This document shows, piece after piece, positions 47,601-58,115 of a stretch of 64,000 bases of DNA. The notes beneath the pieces are model-generated. The model saw only the letters and a program-made list of their open reading frames with translations. It searched no databases and was not told where the DNA came from. The position numbers and the translations under genes are program-made. Where the stretch lies: positions 496,001-560,000 of the forward strand of contig NZ_JANBBF010000008.1 of the NCBI RefSeq assembly GCF_024648885.1, read 5' to 3'. The stretch's first letter is position 1. The number at the start of each line of letters is the position of its first letter. This stretch comes from Prauserella salsuginis (GTDB lineage: Bacteria; Actinomycetota; Actinomycetes; Mycobacteriales; Pseudonocardiaceae).

Positions 47601-50549
47601 TTACACGCGCGGCTTCTCGCGCTGCTCGTACGTCTCGACGATGTCGCCGACCTTGAGGTCGGAGAACTTGCCGAGAGTCATACCGCATTCGTAGCCGTCG
47701 CGGACCTCGGTCGCGTCGTCCTTGAACCGCCGCAGCGATGCCACCGGCAGCTCCTCCCTGACCACGACCCCGTCGCGCAGCACCCGCGCCTTGGCGTTGC
47801 GCCGGATGAGCCCCGAGGTGACGAGGCAACCGGCGATGGTGCCGAACTTCGAGGACTTGAAGACCTCGCGCACCTCCGCCTTGCCGAGCTCGACCTCTTC
47901 GTACTCCGGCTTGAGCATGCCCTTCAGAGCCTGCTCGATCTCCTCGATCGCCTGGTAGATCACCGTGTAGTACCGGACGTCGACGCCCTCACGGCTCGCC
48001 CGCTCGGTCGCCTTGCCCTGCGCCCGCACGTTGAACCCGATCACCACGGCGTCGGACGCCGTCGCCAGGTCGATGTCGCTCTCGGTCACGCCACCGACAC
48101 CGCGGTGCACGATGCTGAGCTCGACCTCCTCGCCCACGTCGATCTGGTTGAGCGAGCTCTCGAGCGCCTCGACGGTGCCCGAGTTGTCGCCCTTGATGAT
48201 CAGGTTGAGGCTGTTGGTCTCCTTCAGCGCGGAGTCCAGGTCCTCGAGGCTGACGCGCTTGCGCTTGGCCGCGTTCTCGGCGTTGCGGATGCGGGCCTGG
48301 CGGCGCTCGGCGATCTGCCGTGCCACCCGGTCCTCCTCCACGACGAGGAACGTGTCACCGGCACGCGGCACCGACGTGAAGCCGATGACCTGCACCGGAC
48401 GCGACGGATCGGCCTGGGTGACGTCCCGGTTGTGCTCGTCGACCATGCGGCGCACGCGCCCGTAGGCATCGCCCGCCACAACGGAGTCGCCGACCCGGAG
48501 CGTGCCGCGCTGCACCAGCACGGTGGCCACGGGACCACGACCGCGGTCGAGGTGGGCCTCGATCGCGACACCCTGTGCCTCCATCGCCGGGTTGGCCCGC
48601 AGGTCCAGCGCCGCGTCCGCGGTCAGCAGGATCGCCTCGAGCAGCCCGTCGAGGTTGATGCCCGGCTTGGCCGCGACGTCGACGAACATCGTCTCGCCGC
48701 CGTACTCCTCGGCGACCAGGCCGTACTCGGTGAGCTGCTGACGGATCTTCTGCGGGTTCGCACCCTCGACGTCGATCTTGTTGACCGCGACCACGATCGG
48801 GGCCTTGGCCGCCTGCGCGTGGTTGATCGCCTCGATCGTCTGCGGCATCACGCCGTCGTCGGCCGCGACCACGATCACCGCGATGTCCGTGGCCTGCGCA
48901 CCGCGGGCACGCATGGCGGTGAACGCCTCGTGACCCGGGGTGTCGATGAACGTGATGGTCCGCTCGTCACCTTCGAGCTCGGTCTCGACCTGGTAGGCAC
49001 CGATGTGCTGGGTGATGCCACCGGCCTCGCCCTCGGCGACCTTCGACTTCCGGATCGTGTCCAGCAGCTTGGTCTTACCGTGGTCGACGTGACCCATCAC
49101 GGTCACGACCGGGGGCCGCACCTGCAGGTCCTCGTCGGTGCCCGCGTCCTCGCCGTAGGTGATGTCGAAGGCCTCGAGGAGCTCGCGGTCCTCTTCCTCC
49201 GGGCTGACGACCTGGACGTTGTAGTTCATCTCCGTGCCGAGCAGCTCGAGCACGTCCTCGGAGACCGACTGCGTCGCGGTGACCATCTCGCCGAGGTGGA
49301 ACAGCACCTGGACCAGCGACGCCGGGTTGGCGTCGATCTTCTCGGCGAAGTCGGTCAGCGAAGCACCGCGGGGCAGACGGATCGTCTCGCCGCTGCCCTT
49401 CGGCAGACGCACGCCACCCACGGACGGCGCCTGCATGTTCTCCATGTACTCCTGGCGCTTCTGCCGCTTCGACTTGCGGCCCTTGCGCGAGGGACCACCG
49501 GGACGCCCGAAGGCACCGGCCGTGCCGCCGCGGCCACCACCGCCGCCGCGACCACGGAAACCGCCGCCGCCGGGGGGACCACCGGGACCGCCACGGCCGC
49601 CACCGGGACCGCCGCCGCCGGCGGGAGGACCACCGGGTCCACCGCGACCGCCGCCGGGTCCACCACGACCACCGCCGGGTCCACCACGGCCGCCACCGGG
49701 TCCACCACGGCCGCCACCGGGACCGCCGCGGCCACCGCCGGGCCCGCTCGGGCGAGCGGGGCGCGACGGCATCATGCCCGGGTTGGGGCGGGGCGGCATG
49801 TTGCCGGGGCTCGGCCGGTTACCGCCGCCCTGCTGCTGACCGCCCTGCTGCTGGCCACCTTGCTGCTGGCCACCCTGCTTCTGGCCACCCTGGCCGCCCT
49901 GCTTCTGGCCGCCCTGGCCGCCGCCTTGCTGGCCGCCGCCGGGACGCGGCGGGGCCGGCCTCGGCGTGGGCGAACCGGCACCGACGCCGAACGGGTTGTT
50001 GCCGACCCGCGGCTGCTTCGGACCCGGCTTCGGCCCGGGCTTGGGGCCCTGCGGCTTCGGTGGCACCACGGAGCCACCGGCGTCGTCCTGCTTGGGCGCT
50101 TCCTTCTCTGGGGTCGCCTTCGCGGCCGGCACCTGCTCGGCCGGCTCGGCGGGCTGTGCCGGCTGCGCAGGCTGGGCCGGCTTCGGGCCGGGCTTCGGTC
50201 CCGGCTTGGGACCGGGCTTCGGCGCGGCCGACTTCGCGGCCTCCTGCTTGTCCGCCTGCTGCGGCGCGGACTGCGCCGACGCGGCGGGCTGTGCCTCCGA
50301 TGCCTGCGCCTGCGATTCGGGCGCACCACTGTTGGCGGCGGGCTTCGCCGCGGACTTGCCGCCGCCCTTGCCGCCGCTCTTGTCTCCGGCGCCGCCGTAG
50401 GCATCGCGGAGACGCCGGGCGACCGGTGCCTCCACGGTGGACGACGCGGACTTCACGAACTCGCCCTGCTCCTTGAGCTTGGCGAGTACTTCTTTGCTCG
50501 TGACACCGAGCTCTTTCGCGAGCTCGTGCACGCGGGCCTTGCCTGCCAC
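47601..50549 (-). CDS. infB: Translation initiation factor IF-2
   Basis: A 982-residue GTPase that brings initiator tRNA to the 30S subunit. An N-terminal IF2_N helix domain ([31 protein letters not shown]) precedes about 350 disordered Pro/Gly/Gln/Arg-rich residues, including GGRGGPG repeats near 268-340. A second IF2_N domain and the G domain with GHVDHGKT (near 483), DTPGHEAF and NKIDV follow, then domains II-IV. GTG 50549 has a GGAGAGC site; the frame opens four codons earlier. Confidence 0.96.
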   Translation of the reverse strand: MAGKARVHELAKELGVTSKEVLAKLKEQGEFVKSASSTVEAPVARRLRDAYGGAGDKSGGKGGGKSAAKPAANSGAPESQAQASEAQPAASAQSAPQQADKQEAAKSAAPKPGPKPGPKPGPKPAQPAQPAQPAEPAEQVPAAKATPEKEAPKQDDAGGSVVPPKPQGPKPGPKPGPKQPRVGNNPFGVGAGSPTPRPAPPRPGGGQQGGGQGGQKQGGQGGQKQGGQQQGGQQQGGQQQGGGNRPSPGNMPPRPNPGMMPSRPARPSGPGGGRGGPGGGRGGPGGGRGGPGGGRGGPGGGRGGPGGPPAGGGGPGGGRGGPGGPPGGGGFRGRGGGGGRGGTAGAFGRPGGPSRKGRKSKRQKRQEYMENMQAPSVGGVRLPKGSGETIRLPRGASLTDFAEKIDANPASLVQVLFHLGEMVTATQSVSEDVLELLGTEMNYNVQVVSPEEEDRELLEAFDITYGEDAGTDEDLQVRPPVVTVMGHVDHGKTKLLDTIRKSKVAEGEAGGITQHIGAYQVETELEGDERTITFIDTPGHEAFTAMRARGAQATDIAVIVVAADDGVMPQTIEAINHAQAAKAPIVVAVNKIDVEGANPQKIRQQLTEYGLVAEEYGGETMFVDVAAKPGINLDGLLEAILLTADAALDLRANPAMEAQGVAIEAHLDRGRGPVATVLVQRGTLRVGDSVVAGDAYGRVRRMVDEHNRDVTQADPSRPVQVIGFTSVPRAGDTFLVVEEDRVARQIAERRQARIRNAENAAKRKRVSLEDLDSALKETNSLNLIIKGDNSGTVEALESSLNQIDVGEEVELSIVHRGVGGVTESDIDLATASDAVVIGFNVRAQGKATERASREGVDVRYYTVIYQAIEEIEQALKGMLKPEYEEVELGKAEVREVFKSSKFGTIAGCLVTSGLIRRNAKARVLRDGVVVREELPVASLRRFKDDATEVRDGYECGMTLGKFSDLKVGDIVETYEQREKPRV
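49635..49739. repeat. 21-bp coding minisatellite inside infB
   Basis: Five units of 21 bases begin at 49635, 49656, 49677, 49698 and 49719; the third and fourth are identical. On the minus strand each encodes a GGGRGGP-type heptapeptide in the disordered part of IF-2. Confidence 0.85.
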
Positions 50550-50696
50550 TGCTCTCCTCAACTGAGGCCAGGCAGGCAGAGTACCCGCTGACCTCGTCTT
50601 ATCGTCGCGCGTTCATGGCTTCAGCTTCACGGCTGACTCATGACGGGTCGACCTGCTTCCTTGTTTCCGACCAGAGCCCGGGGAGTTCCCGGGCTC

Positions 50697-51008
50697 TCAT
50701 TCTCCGGTGGCGAGCCGTTCCACGACGCTCCGCACGCCGGACGTGTCCAGCGGACCGGACACGCGCAGCGCACGGGGAAACGCTCGTTTCCGTTCGGCCT
50801 TGGCCAGGCACGCCGGGTCGTGATGCACCCAGGCACCACGTCCGGGGAGCCGTCGCCGTTCGTCGGCGACGAGCTCGCCGCCTGCCACGACCAACCGCAA
50901 CAACTCGTCGCTACACGCCCGTCGACGGCAACCGACGCACGTACGCATCGGGCCGGTCATCGACGTCGGGCGTTGCACCGCTTCCCAGTTTAGCCCGTGA
51001 CCTGTCAC
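50697..51008 (-). CDS. ylxR: YlxR-family RNA-binding protein (DUF448)
   Basis: A small protein with the DUF448 signature [21 protein letters not shown] and the [16 protein letters not shown] loop, which carry the conserved RNA-binding face. It lies between nusA and infB, as in most bacteria. GTG 51008 overlaps the nusA stop (GTGA) in the style of this genome and gives 103 residues; GTG 50978, with GGGAAG nearby, gives 93 and is equally possible. Confidence 0.88.
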   Translation of the reverse strand: MTGHGLNWEAVQRPTSMTGPMRTCVGCRRRACSDELLRLVVAGGELVADERRRLPGRGAWVHHDPACLAKAERKRAFPRALRVSGPLDTSGVRSVVERLATGE

Positions 51009-52066
51009 TCGGTGGAACCGGTTACCGCAGTGTGCGGTGAGTCCTCCGGCTGGGGGTCAGGAGATGCCTCCTGCTGGGGTCCGGCATCGGGTGCGGCGTC
51101 GCTGCGGATGTCGATCCGCCAGCCGGTCAGCCGCGCCGCGAGCCGGGCGTTCTGGCCTTCCTTGCCGATCGCCAGCGACAGCTGGAAATCCGGCACGACC
51201 ACCCGTGCGGTCTTGGTCCGCTCGTCAACGACGGTGACGGACACTGCCTTCGCGGGCGAGAGCGCGTTCCCCACGAACTGCGCCGGATCGTCCGAGTAGT
51301 CGATGATGTCGATCTTCTCACCACCGAGCTCGCTCATGACGTTGCGCACCCGCGCGCCGACCGGCCCGATGCAGGCACCCTTGGCGTTCACGCCGGGAAC
51401 CGTGGACCGCACGGAGATCTTGGACCGGTGGCCCGGCTCCCTGGCCACGGCCGTGATCTCCACCGTGCCGTCGGCGATCTCCGGCACCTCCAGTGCGAAC
51501 AGCTTGCGCACCAGGTTCGGGTGCGTGCGCGAGAGGGTGATCTGCGGACCGCGGGCACTGCGGGCGACCTGCCACACGTACGCCTTGACCCGGCCGCCGT
51601 GCGGATAGTTCTCCCCCGGCACCTGCTCGGCGGCCGGGAGGACGCCTTCGGTGTCGCCGCCGATGTCGACCACAACCATGCCCCGGGCGTTGGCGCGCGC
51701 GTCCCGCTGGATCACGCCCGCGACGATCTCGCCCTCCTTCGCGGAGAACTCGCCGTAGGTCTTCTCCTGCTCGGCGTCGCGCAGCCGCTGCAGGATGACC
51801 TGGCGCGCGGTCGTCGCGGCGATCCGCCCGAAGCCCTCGGGCGTGTCGTCCCACTCCTCGGCGATCTCGCCGTTCTCGTCGAGCGTGTGGGCCAGCACCC
51901 GCACGTATCCGGTCTTGCGGTCGATGTCGATCCGGGCGCGGGGCTGATGGCCCTCGGTGTGCTTGTAAGCCGTGAGCAGTGCGGACTCGATGGCCTCGAG
52001 TACCGCTTCGAACGGAATGTCCTTGTCCGCCTCGATGGCCCGCAGCGCGGCGATGTCGACGTTCAC
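51005..52066 (-). CDS. nusA: Transcription termination/antitermination factor NusA
   Basis: A 353-residue RNA-polymerase-binding factor. The N-terminal domain ([35 protein letters not shown]) is followed by an S1 domain ([39 protein letters not shown], about 110-180) and two KH domains ([33 protein letters not shown]). The tail is acidic. GTG 52066 overlaps the rimP stop by four bases, with GAGGAG upstream. Confidence 0.96.
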   Translation of the reverse strand: MNVDIAALRAIEADKDIPFEAVLEAIESALLTAYKHTEGHQPRARIDIDRKTGYVRVLAHTLDENGEIAEEWDDTPEGFGRIAATTARQVILQRLRDAEQEKTYGEFSAKEGEIVAGVIQRDARANARGMVVVDIGGDTEGVLPAAEQVPGENYPHGGRVKAYVWQVARSARGPQITLSRTHPNLVRKLFALEVPEIADGTVEITAVAREPGHRSKISVRSTVPGVNAKGACIGPVGARVRNVMSELGGEKIDIIDYSDDPAQFVGNALSPAKAVSVTVVDERTKTARVVVPDFQLSLAIGKEGQNARLAARLTGWRIDIRSDAAPDAGPQQEASPDPQPEDSPHTAVTGSTE

Positions 52067-52629
52067 CTCGGCTCCTCCTCCGGTGCTGCCGCCGCGGCAC
52101 CCTCGCTGTTGTCGTTGTCGCCCTCGGCTGCCTCGCCGGCGTCCTGTTCCAGGCGCTTCAGCTCGCCTGCGGGCGGTTGCTTGAACTCGACCTCGAGCAC
52201 GGCCTTCGCGACATCGGCGTAGCGCACGTCCCGGATCGTGCCGTCGACGAGCAGGCGCACCGCGGTCTCGTCGGCCCGGCCCACCCTGCCGGTGAACTCG
52301 GCACCCTCGGTCGGGGTCACCCGCACCTGGCGGAACTTCGCGCGGCGCCAGTGCCGCTGCGTGGTCAGGGGCCGGTCGACGCCCGGCGAGGTGACTTCCA
52401 GCGTGTAGGCGCCCGCGATGAGGTGTTCGTGCTGGTCGAGCGTCTCGGACAGGACCCGGCTGACGTCGGCGACCTCGTCCAGTCCGACACCGTCGTCGCT
52501 GTCGACGACGACCTTGACGAGTTTGCGCCGCCCGGCCTGCTGCACGTCGAGCGCGTCGAGATCGAAACCCGCGGCCGTGACGGCCTCGGCCACGATGGGC
52601 TCCAGCCGGCTGGCGAGTTCGTTGGGCAC
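52063..52629 (-). CDS. rimP: Ribosome maturation factor RimP
   Basis: A 188-residue 30S assembly factor. [45 protein letters not shown] and [15 protein letters not shown] are the conserved core. The C-terminal 40 residues are acidic and low in complexity. GTG 52629 has GGGAGC upstream. It is the first gene of the rimP-nusA-ylxR-infB operon, behind a C/A-rich leader. Confidence 0.95.
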   Translation of the reverse strand: MPNELASRLEPIVAEAVTAAGFDLDALDVQQAGRRKLVKVVVDSDDGVGLDEVADVSRVLSETLDQHEHLIAGAYTLEVTSPGVDRPLTTQRHWRRAKFRQVRVTPTEGAEFTGRVGRADETAVRLLVDGTIRDVRYADVAKAVLEVEFKQPPAGELKRLEQDAGEAAEGDNDNSEGAAAAAPEEEPR

Positions 52630-52635
52630 CGTGAT

Positions 52636-52760
52636 GCTCCCGTGAGTTGCTGTTGTGTATGGGTCTTGTCGGTATGTGTGTCGTCGGTACGGGTGTTGTG
52701 GCTGTGGTTCCGGGTGTCGGGGGTTCGTCGGTGTCCGGCTGTGGTCTGTCCGGCGGTGTG
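52636..52760 (-). promoter_or_regulatory. C/A-rich, G-poor leader of the rimP-nusA operon (rut-like)
   Basis: In the 90 bases 52651-52740 the minus-strand transcript has 40 C, 33 A, 14 G and 3 U. Such an unstructured C>G stretch resembles Rho-utilisation sites. It lies between a possible -10 (TAAGCT, near 52828-52823) and rimP. The whole 277-base gap to the divergent lipoprotein gene has no frame that looks coding. Confidence 0.45.
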
Positions 52761-52906
52761 CCGAGGTCGTCCGAATGTACGGCCGCCGGCGGCCGCGCGC
52801 GCCGCCGGACAGGGGTGGTCCAGCTTATCGTGTCGCCGCCGCCGTCCGCCGACCAGCGGGGTCCGCGCGAGCCGCCGTACCGGATCGCCTGGCAGGATGG
52901 CTTCTC

Positions 52907-53842
52907 GTGACCTTCCGCCGACCGGTGTCCCCTCCGAATCGCCGGGCCGTGCTCCGCGGCCTCGCGCTGGCCGTCCCCGCCGCCGTGGGCCTGGGTACGG
53001 TCGCGGGCTGCACGGACTACGACGACAGCCCGGACGCGCTGCTCCCGCTCCTGGACGCCGCCGAGGCCGACGCGCAGGCGGCCCGTGCACTCGGCGGATC
53101 CGGTGCCGAACAGGTCGCGGCCGTCCGCTCGGCGCACGCCACGGCGTTGCGGCGCGAGGTCGACCGGCTCAACCGGCCACGGCCGACGGCGACGTCCGCA
53201 CAACCCGCCACCGTCGCGGGCGCGGCGGAGCTGGGCCAACGACTCGGCGACGCCCGCACGCACGCCGCCCGCCTGGTGCCCGAGCTGCCCGCATACCGCG
53301 CAGGCCTCGTCGGCGCGGTGGCCGCGGGCTGCGCCGCCGCACAACAGCTCGACGAGGCGTTCGGCGCGGGCCAACCGGGGCCGCTGCAACGGGTCTCGGC
53401 CGGTCCGCTCGACGAGGCGGCCGTCGGTGCCCTGCAACAGGCGCTGGCCGGGGAACACGCCGCGGAATGGGTGTACACCACGGTGACGGCGTTCCTGCCC
53501 GACAGTTACGACAACGGGCTGACCGGCGGCGGCGAGGCGCACCGGGACCGCAGGCTGGCATGTGAGACGCTGCTGCGCGCCGCCGGCGTCACCCCGCGCG
53601 CGGCCGAACCCGCGTACAGCGGTGAGGACCCGGTGTCCGACCAGGATTCGGCGGTGCGGCTCGTGATCGACGCCGAGACGGACGCGATCGGCGCCTGGCA
53701 CGGCGTGCTGGAACGCACCGAGGATCCCGGATTGCGCGACGTCGCCACCCAGGCCCTCGTCGGATCGGCGACCCGGTGCACGAGCTGGCGCCTCGACGCG
53801 GGGAGAACACCCGCGGCGATCGCGTTACCGGGCCGCGGCTGA
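52907..53842 (+). CDS. Ferritin-like DUF4439 lipoprotein with Tat-type signal
   Basis: A 311-residue protein. A twin-arginine start ([20 protein letters not shown]) ends in the lipobox VAGC, so the protein should be exported folded and lipid-anchored. Residues about 170-310 are helical with [14 protein letters not shown] and [15 protein letters not shown], a ferritin-like DUF4439 bundle. The gene next to rimP in mycobacteria (Rv2844) is similar. GTG 52907. The 3' end overlaps the convergent gene by 18 bp. Metal binding is unproven. Confidence 0.8.
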   Translation: MTFRRPVSPPNRRAVLRGLALAVPAAVGLGTVAGCTDYDDSPDALLPLLDAAEADAQAARALGGSGAEQVAAVRSAHATALRREVDRLNRPRPTATSAQPATVAGAAELGQRLGDARTHAARLVPELPAYRAGLVGAVAAGCAAAQQLDEAFGAGQPGPLQRVSAGPLDEAAVGALQQALAGEHAAEWVYTTVTAFLPDSYDNGLTGGGEAHRDRRLACETLLRAAGVTPRAAEPAYSGEDPVSDQDSAVRLVIDAETDAIGAWHGVLERTEDPGLRDVATQALVGSATRCTSWRLDAGRTPAAIALPGRG

Positions 53843-54772
53843 CAGCCGCAGCGCGTCGTGGGCGATCTCGCCCAGCAGCTCCGGCGGGCCTGCCGAGTCG
53901 GCGAAGAACTGGGTCTCGACGATCGTGAGCCGGTTGCCGACGACCCGGGAGGCGTACTCACCGGTGGCGACGTTCGGCGCGCCCGGCAGGTTCGCGGTGC
54001 CGTCGCGGATCAGGTCGTTGACGTTGCCCGTGCCGTCCGTGTCGGTGGTGACCTTCAACTGCTTGGCGCCGGTCTGCCCCGGCATCGTCACGACCACGAC
54101 CGACACCAGGGCGCGGGCGTCCTGTGCGCGCGTCTCGTACAGCGAGCGATGCACCTGTTCACACGGGTGCTCCCGGAACCAGCCGACGACGTCGCCGTAG
54201 GCGTTGGCCGCGCACCCCGCCGAGATCTCCGGCCCCGCCACCTGCGTGTAGTCGAACTCGCCGCTGGTCAGCGGATTCTGCTGCGGCGCCGCGGTCGGAT
54301 CCTGGCCCGCCGGCTCGTAGCGGATCAGCCACCACACGAGTCCGGAGACCACCGCGATCGCCACCAGCGCGCCACCGCGCAACGCGGTCCGCATCCGCGG
54401 CGACATGCCGGACGGACCGGACCTGCCGGAGCCGTCCGTCGGCGCCTGCTGTCCGGTTGGTGTCGGCTGTCCGAGTGGCGCCTGCCGACCGGGTGGTGCG
54501 TGCTGGCCGGCCGGTGCAACCCCTGCCGCGTGCGGTGCCGTGGCCGCGGCGGGCGCGCCCGTCACGGTGGGAGCAGGTGGTGCCGCGCGAGTGGGCGCCG
54601 ACGGAGTCGACGGCACTGCCGGAGTCGACGGCACTGCCGGGGTCGACGACGCTGCCGGGGCGGAGGGACCTGCCGACGGACCGGACCACTGCGGTTGCGG
54701 TCCGTGATGTCCATACACCGGTCCGGGCTGTGGTCCACTCGTTCCGGGGAACTGCGGCTGCTGTCCTGGCAC
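53825..54772 (-). CDS. Pro-rich single-pass membrane protein, unknown function
   Basis: A 315-residue protein if GTG 54772 is the start, which is uncertain because no good ribosome-binding site is seen. Residues 1-120 are Pro/Ala/Gly/Gln-rich with STPAVP repeats. One membrane helix (GGALVAIAVVSGLVWWLI) follows, then an outer domain with GCAANAYGDVVGWFREHPCEQVHRSLYETR and TIVETQFFADSAG. I do not recognise the family. The two outer Cys could form a disulfide. Confidence 0.7.
   Translation of the reverse strand: MPGQQPQFPGTSGPQPGPVYGHHGPQPQWSGPSAGPSAPAASSTPAVPSTPAVPSTPSAPTRAAPPAPTVTGAPAAATAPHAAGVAPAGQHAPPGRQAPLGQPTPTGQQAPTDGSGRSGPSGMSPRMRTALRGGALVAIAVVSGLVWWLIRYEPAGQDPTAAPQQNPLTSGEFDYTQVAGPEISAGCAANAYGDVVGWFREHPCEQVHRSLYETRAQDARALVSVVVVTMPGQTGAKQLKVTTDTDGTGNVNDLIRDGTANLPGAPNVATGEYASRVVGNRLTIVETQFFADSAGPPELLGEIAHDALRLSAAAR
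54603..54656. repeat. 3 x 18-bp coding repeat
   Basis: Units begin at 54603, 54621 and 54639; the first two are identical and the third is diverged. On the minus strand they encode STPAVP-type hexapeptides in the Pro-rich protein. Confidence 0.8.
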
Positions 54773-54798
54773 GGCCCGTGACGGTAGCGGATCCGGTG

Positions 54799-55836
54799 TC
54801 AGCGGAGGGCCGCAACCGCCAGATCGACGTCCTCCCAGGTGTTGTACAGATGGAACCCCATGCGGAGCCGACCCGCCCGCACGCTGGCGCGCAACCCCGC
54901 GCGGGCGAGCTGTTCCGGTGCCACATCGGTGTCGACCGCCACGATCGCGCTGCCCGCGGCCGGCAGGCCGAGCTCGTCCAGCAGCGCATCGGCCAGACCG
55001 GCGCAGTGCGCGTGCACGGCGTCGAGATCGAGCGAGGCCAGGTAGTCGAGCGCCGCCGCGGCCCCGACGAACGGCAGCCACGCCGGTGAGGCGTCGAACC
55101 GGCGCGCCCCGGAGGCCAGCCGCAGCGGCAAGCCGTACACGGTGTCCCACGGATCCTCGCCCGCATACCAGTTGGCGCCAACGGGGTGGCCCCGCTCCAG
55201 CGCCCGCGGGTGCACCGCCAACCACGCCGCACCACGCGGGCTCAGCAGCCACTTGTAGCCCGCGCCGACGACCCAGTCGGCCCAGTCGAGGTCGAGCGCC
55301 AGCCACCCGGCCGCCTGCGAGACGTCCAGCGCCACGGCGATCCCGGCATCGGCGGTGACGGCGCGCAGTGCGTCGAGATCGGCGACGGTTCCGTCGGCGG
55401 ACTGGACCACACTCACGACCACGAGGTCGTGCCCGTCGACCGCGGAGGCCAGTTCGGCGACCGGCACCGTCTCGACGGTCACCCCGCGGTGGGCCTGTGC
55501 GGCGAACGGGAACGTGACGCTGGTGAACTCGCCCGTCACAGACAGGACGCGCGCACCGTCGGGCAGGCCCGCCGCGACCGGCGCGAGCAACCCCGCCACG
55601 GTGGCACCGACCGCGACCCGCTCGGCCGGCACGCCCACCAGCCGGGCGAACGCATCGCGTGAGGTGTCGACGGCGGCCGTGAAATCGGGCGGGTCGTCGG
55701 CACCGGTCCGCCACCGGTCGACGGCCGCCGCGACCGTGTCGGCCACGGCGGCGGAAGGGATGCCGATGCTCGGCGTGTTGACGTACCCGGTCGGTACGTC
55801 GAACGCGGCGCCGAAGGCGTGACGGGAAGCGCTCAT
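54799..55836 (-). CDS. Class V aminotransferase (cysteine desulfurase-like)
   Basis: A 345-residue PLP enzyme. The PLP lysine lies in VVGAGYKWLLSPRGAAWL (about 195-212), and ALDVSQAAGWLALDL holds the cofactor Asp. The desulfurase Cys loop is not evident, so it may be a kynureninase-like or isopenicillin-N-epimerase-like class V member. ATG 55836 follows a TAGCGT box by seven bases. No iron-sulfur assembly genes are nearby. Confidence 0.82.
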   Translation of the reverse strand: MSASRHAFGAAFDVPTGYVNTPSIGIPSAAVADTVAAAVDRWRTGADDPPDFTAAVDTSRDAFARLVGVPAERVAVGATVAGLLAPVAAGLPDGARVLSVTGEFTSVTFPFAAQAHRGVTVETVPVAELASAVDGHDLVVVSVVQSADGTVADLDALRAVTADAGIAVALDVSQAAGWLALDLDWADWVVGAGYKWLLSPRGAAWLAVHPRALERGHPVGANWYAGEDPWDTVYGLPLRLASGARRFDASPAWLPFVGAAAALDYLASLDLDAVHAHCAGLADALLDELGLPAAGSAIVAVDTDVAPEQLARAGLRASVRAGRLRMGFHLYNTWEDVDLAVAALR

Positions 55837-55843
55837 GATCAAC

Positions 55844-55849
55844 ACGCTA
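55844..55849 (-). promoter_or_regulatory. -10 box of class V aminotransferase, leaderless promoter
   Basis: TAGCGT on the minus strand, seven bases before ATG 55836. Confidence 0.5.
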
Positions 55850-55875
55850 CGCCGGGCACGCCCGTCGGGCGACCG

Positions 55876-57411
55876 TCACACGCGTTCGAGCAACGGGCCG
55901 AACAGTCCCGGCACGGCGTCGTCGGCGAACGCGAGCCCCTCGGACGCGTCGACGTCCGGCACGGAGTAGGCACCGGAGCCCGCCGCCGTCGTCGCGGTGA
56001 TCGTGAGAAGTCCCCTGCGGCGCTGGAAGAGCGACTGCCGGGCGGTCAGGCCGATGACCCCGCGGCGCTGCAGGGCCACGGTGCTGCGGCGCACGCTGCC
56101 GCGGCGGGCCACGAGGTAGTCGCCGCTGAGGCCGTGGCCGAGGTTGCGGTAGGCGTCGACGGCGAGCGCGAGGGCGATCGGCACGCCGACGACCGCACCG
56201 ATCCACGCCAACTGGCCGAACAGCGCCGAGGAGAACACCCACCCGCAAGCGGCCGCCACCGCGACGGGTGCGGCCGCGGCGGCCAGCGCCCAGCGAATCC
56301 TCCTGCCGCGCGCGGCGACCGGATGTCGCGTCAGCACGGTCGACGCCGGACCGGCGGTCTCCCGCAACACGGCCGCGGCGACCCGGCTCGCCTCACCGTG
56401 CGGGGCCGCGGGCAGCAGCGTCTTGCGTGCGCCCTTGTCCTCGTCGCTCTGCGACCGCAGCCCGGTGGCGACGGCGTCGACCCGCGCCCCGCCCGCGAGG
56501 CGCACGCCGAGCGGTTCGACGAGTTCGACCCCGCGCAGGCGTTGCTCCTCGATCGAGATCGACCGTGCCGTCAGCAGTCCCCGGCGGACCCGCAACGTGC
56601 CACCGGGCTCGCGGTCGAGGCGGAAGTTCCACCACATCTCCACCAGGACCGCGAGCGAGCCGAGCACGCCGATGACCAGGCCGACGGCCACGACCATCGC
56701 GATGCCCCCGACGAGGCCGAACCCTCCGAGCAGGTCGATCGCCCCGGTGATCACGCCGCGGCGCAGGCCGAACCATTCGGCGACCTGCAGCACGCCGCCG
56801 TAGGCGGCCGCGCCCAGCGCCGGAGTGAGGACCGACAGCGGCCCGTACCGCGCCCACCGGGGGTCGAACGTCGCGATTCTGCCGTCGGCCGTGCCTGCCG
56901 AGTCCGGGCGCCCGCGATCGAGCAGTTCGGCGCGCAGCCGCTCCCCCTCCTCGCGCGAGACGGCGAAGAGCGTCACCGAGCTCGCGCTGGACCCACCCTG
57001 CTCCCCGGTGTCGATCTTCACGGTGACGATGCCGAGGAATCGGGACGGTGGGCCCGCGGTGAGATCGACGGTGCGGATGCGGTCACGGGAGACCGACCTG
57101 CGAGTAAGCACGGCGACGCCCTTCGTGAGCTCGACCCGGTCGGCGAGCACGCGGTAGCGGGTCCGGCGCAGCCGCACACCTTCGACGACGACGGTGCCGG
57201 CCAATGCCGCGGCCGAGGCGGGCAGCACGGTGACGAGCGCCCAGAACAGCGAGGACGAGGCGATTCCTAGCCCGGTGGGCACTCCCGCGGCCACGCAGAT
57301 CCCGGCGACGGTGAGCAGGCTGACCCGGACGGTACGCGGGTCGAGCCGCCGCCAGCCGGCGTCCGGCTCCACGGTGCCCTCGCCGTCGAGTTCGCCGTCG
57401 GGTGTGGTCAC
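55876..57411 (-). CDS. Membrane protein with bacterial PH domains (YdbT-like)
   Basis: A 511-residue protein with about six membrane helices. Three bPH_2-like stretches are seen: RTRYRVLADRVELTKGVAVLTRRSVSRDRIRTVDL (about 82-115), GGTLRVRRGLLTARSISIEEQRLRGVELVEP (about 275-305) and GDYLVARRGSVRRSTVALQRRGVIGL (about 430-455). This is the YdbT architecture. GTG 57411 overlaps the stop of the preceding gene by four bases. The YdbS-YdbT pair is widespread; its role is uncertain. Confidence 0.85.
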   Translation of the reverse strand: MTTPDGELDGEGTVEPDAGWRRLDPRTVRVSLLTVAGICVAAGVPTGLGIASSSLFWALVTVLPASAAALAGTVVVEGVRLRRTRYRVLADRVELTKGVAVLTRRSVSRDRIRTVDLTAGPPSRFLGIVTVKIDTGEQGGSSASSVTLFAVSREEGERLRAELLDRGRPDSAGTADGRIATFDPRWARYGPLSVLTPALGAAAYGGVLQVAEWFGLRRGVITGAIDLLGGFGLVGGIAMVVAVGLVIGVLGSLAVLVEMWWNFRLDREPGGTLRVRRGLLTARSISIEEQRLRGVELVEPLGVRLAGGARVDAVATGLRSQSDEDKGARKTLLPAAPHGEASRVAAAVLRETAGPASTVLTRHPVAARGRRIRWALAAAAAPVAVAAACGWVFSSALFGQLAWIGAVVGVPIALALAVDAYRNLGHGLSGDYLVARRGSVRRSTVALQRRGVIGLTARQSLFQRRRGLLTITATTAAGSGAYSVPDVDASEGLAFADDAVPGLFGPLLERV

Positions 57412-58013
57412 GTCGCGTCGCCCGGGGTCGCCTGGGTGGTCTCGGTGAGCTCGTGCACGAGGTCGGCGGCGAGGTCGCGGTCCAGGCCGGGGATCGTCAG
57501 CGCCCCTTTCGCCGATGCGGTCGTCACCGTGACGGTGGCGAGGCCGAAGACCTGCTCCAGCGGACCGCGTTCGCTGTCGACCGTCTGGATGCGCGACATC
57601 GGCGCGACGCGCCATTCCTGCCACAGCGCGCCGGTCCGGGTGTACACGGCGTCGCCGGTGACCTCCCAGCGGTGCACGCGGTACCACCACATCGGCATGC
57701 CCACCGCCGCGGCCACGCCCGCGACAGCGAGAACCGCCGCGGGCACCAGCACCCAGAAGCGGGCTGCATCGGGCAGCAGCGCCGCCGGCACGACCAGCAC
57801 CGCGACCGCCGCCGCGGCGACGAGCAGGATGCGCGTGCGCCACCACGCGACGGCCTTGCGGTGCACCCGGTGCGCGGGCGGCCGCAGCCGCAGGACGCCG
57901 GTGTCGTCGCGGCCGTCCCCGCGCCCCGGCTCGGTCCGATGCTGCGACCTGTCGTGCGCGGTACCCGTGCCGCCGCGCCCGGCGTCGGCGTCGCCGGATT
58001 CGGAGTCCCCCAC
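57408..58013 (-). CDS. PH-domain membrane protein (YdbS-like)
   Basis: A 201-residue protein. Two helices (about 65-110) precede one bPH_2 domain, HRWEVTGDAVYTRTGALWQEWRVAPMSRIQTVDSERGPLEQVFGLATVTVTT. The start GTG 58013 is chosen for its AGGGGGCG site; the frame opens further upstream to 58106. It is the partner of the YdbT-like gene, coupled by GTGA. Confidence 0.83.
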   Translation of the reverse strand: MGDSESGDADAGRGGTGTAHDRSQHRTEPGRGDGRDDTGVLRLRPPAHRVHRKAVAWWRTRILLVAAAAVAVLVVPAALLPDAARFWVLVPAAVLAVAGVAAAVGMPMWWYRVHRWEVTGDAVYTRTGALWQEWRVAPMSRIQTVDSERGPLEQVFGLATVTVTTASAKGALTIPGLDRDLAADLVHELTETTQATPGDAT

Positions 58014-58115
58014 GGTCGCCCCCTGTCGCGAGCTCTGGACCACCTGTGACGAGCCGGACGCTAGCAGCAGTGCCGCACCCCCACCCCACCGCGTGTTCTG
58101 CACCACGACGGGCGG

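Noticed and set aside
47592-50591. A 999-codon plus-strand frame opposite infB
   Set aside because: It is the complement of a clear IF-2 gene. Its product is composed of repetitive low-complexity residues with no domain; such shadows are routine in very GC-rich DNA.
52630-52906. Coding frames in the G/T-rich tract upstream of the DUF4439 gene
   Set aside because: The open frames reflect extreme strand bias, have no ribosome-binding site and encode low-complexity residues; the Tat signal starts cleanly at 52907.
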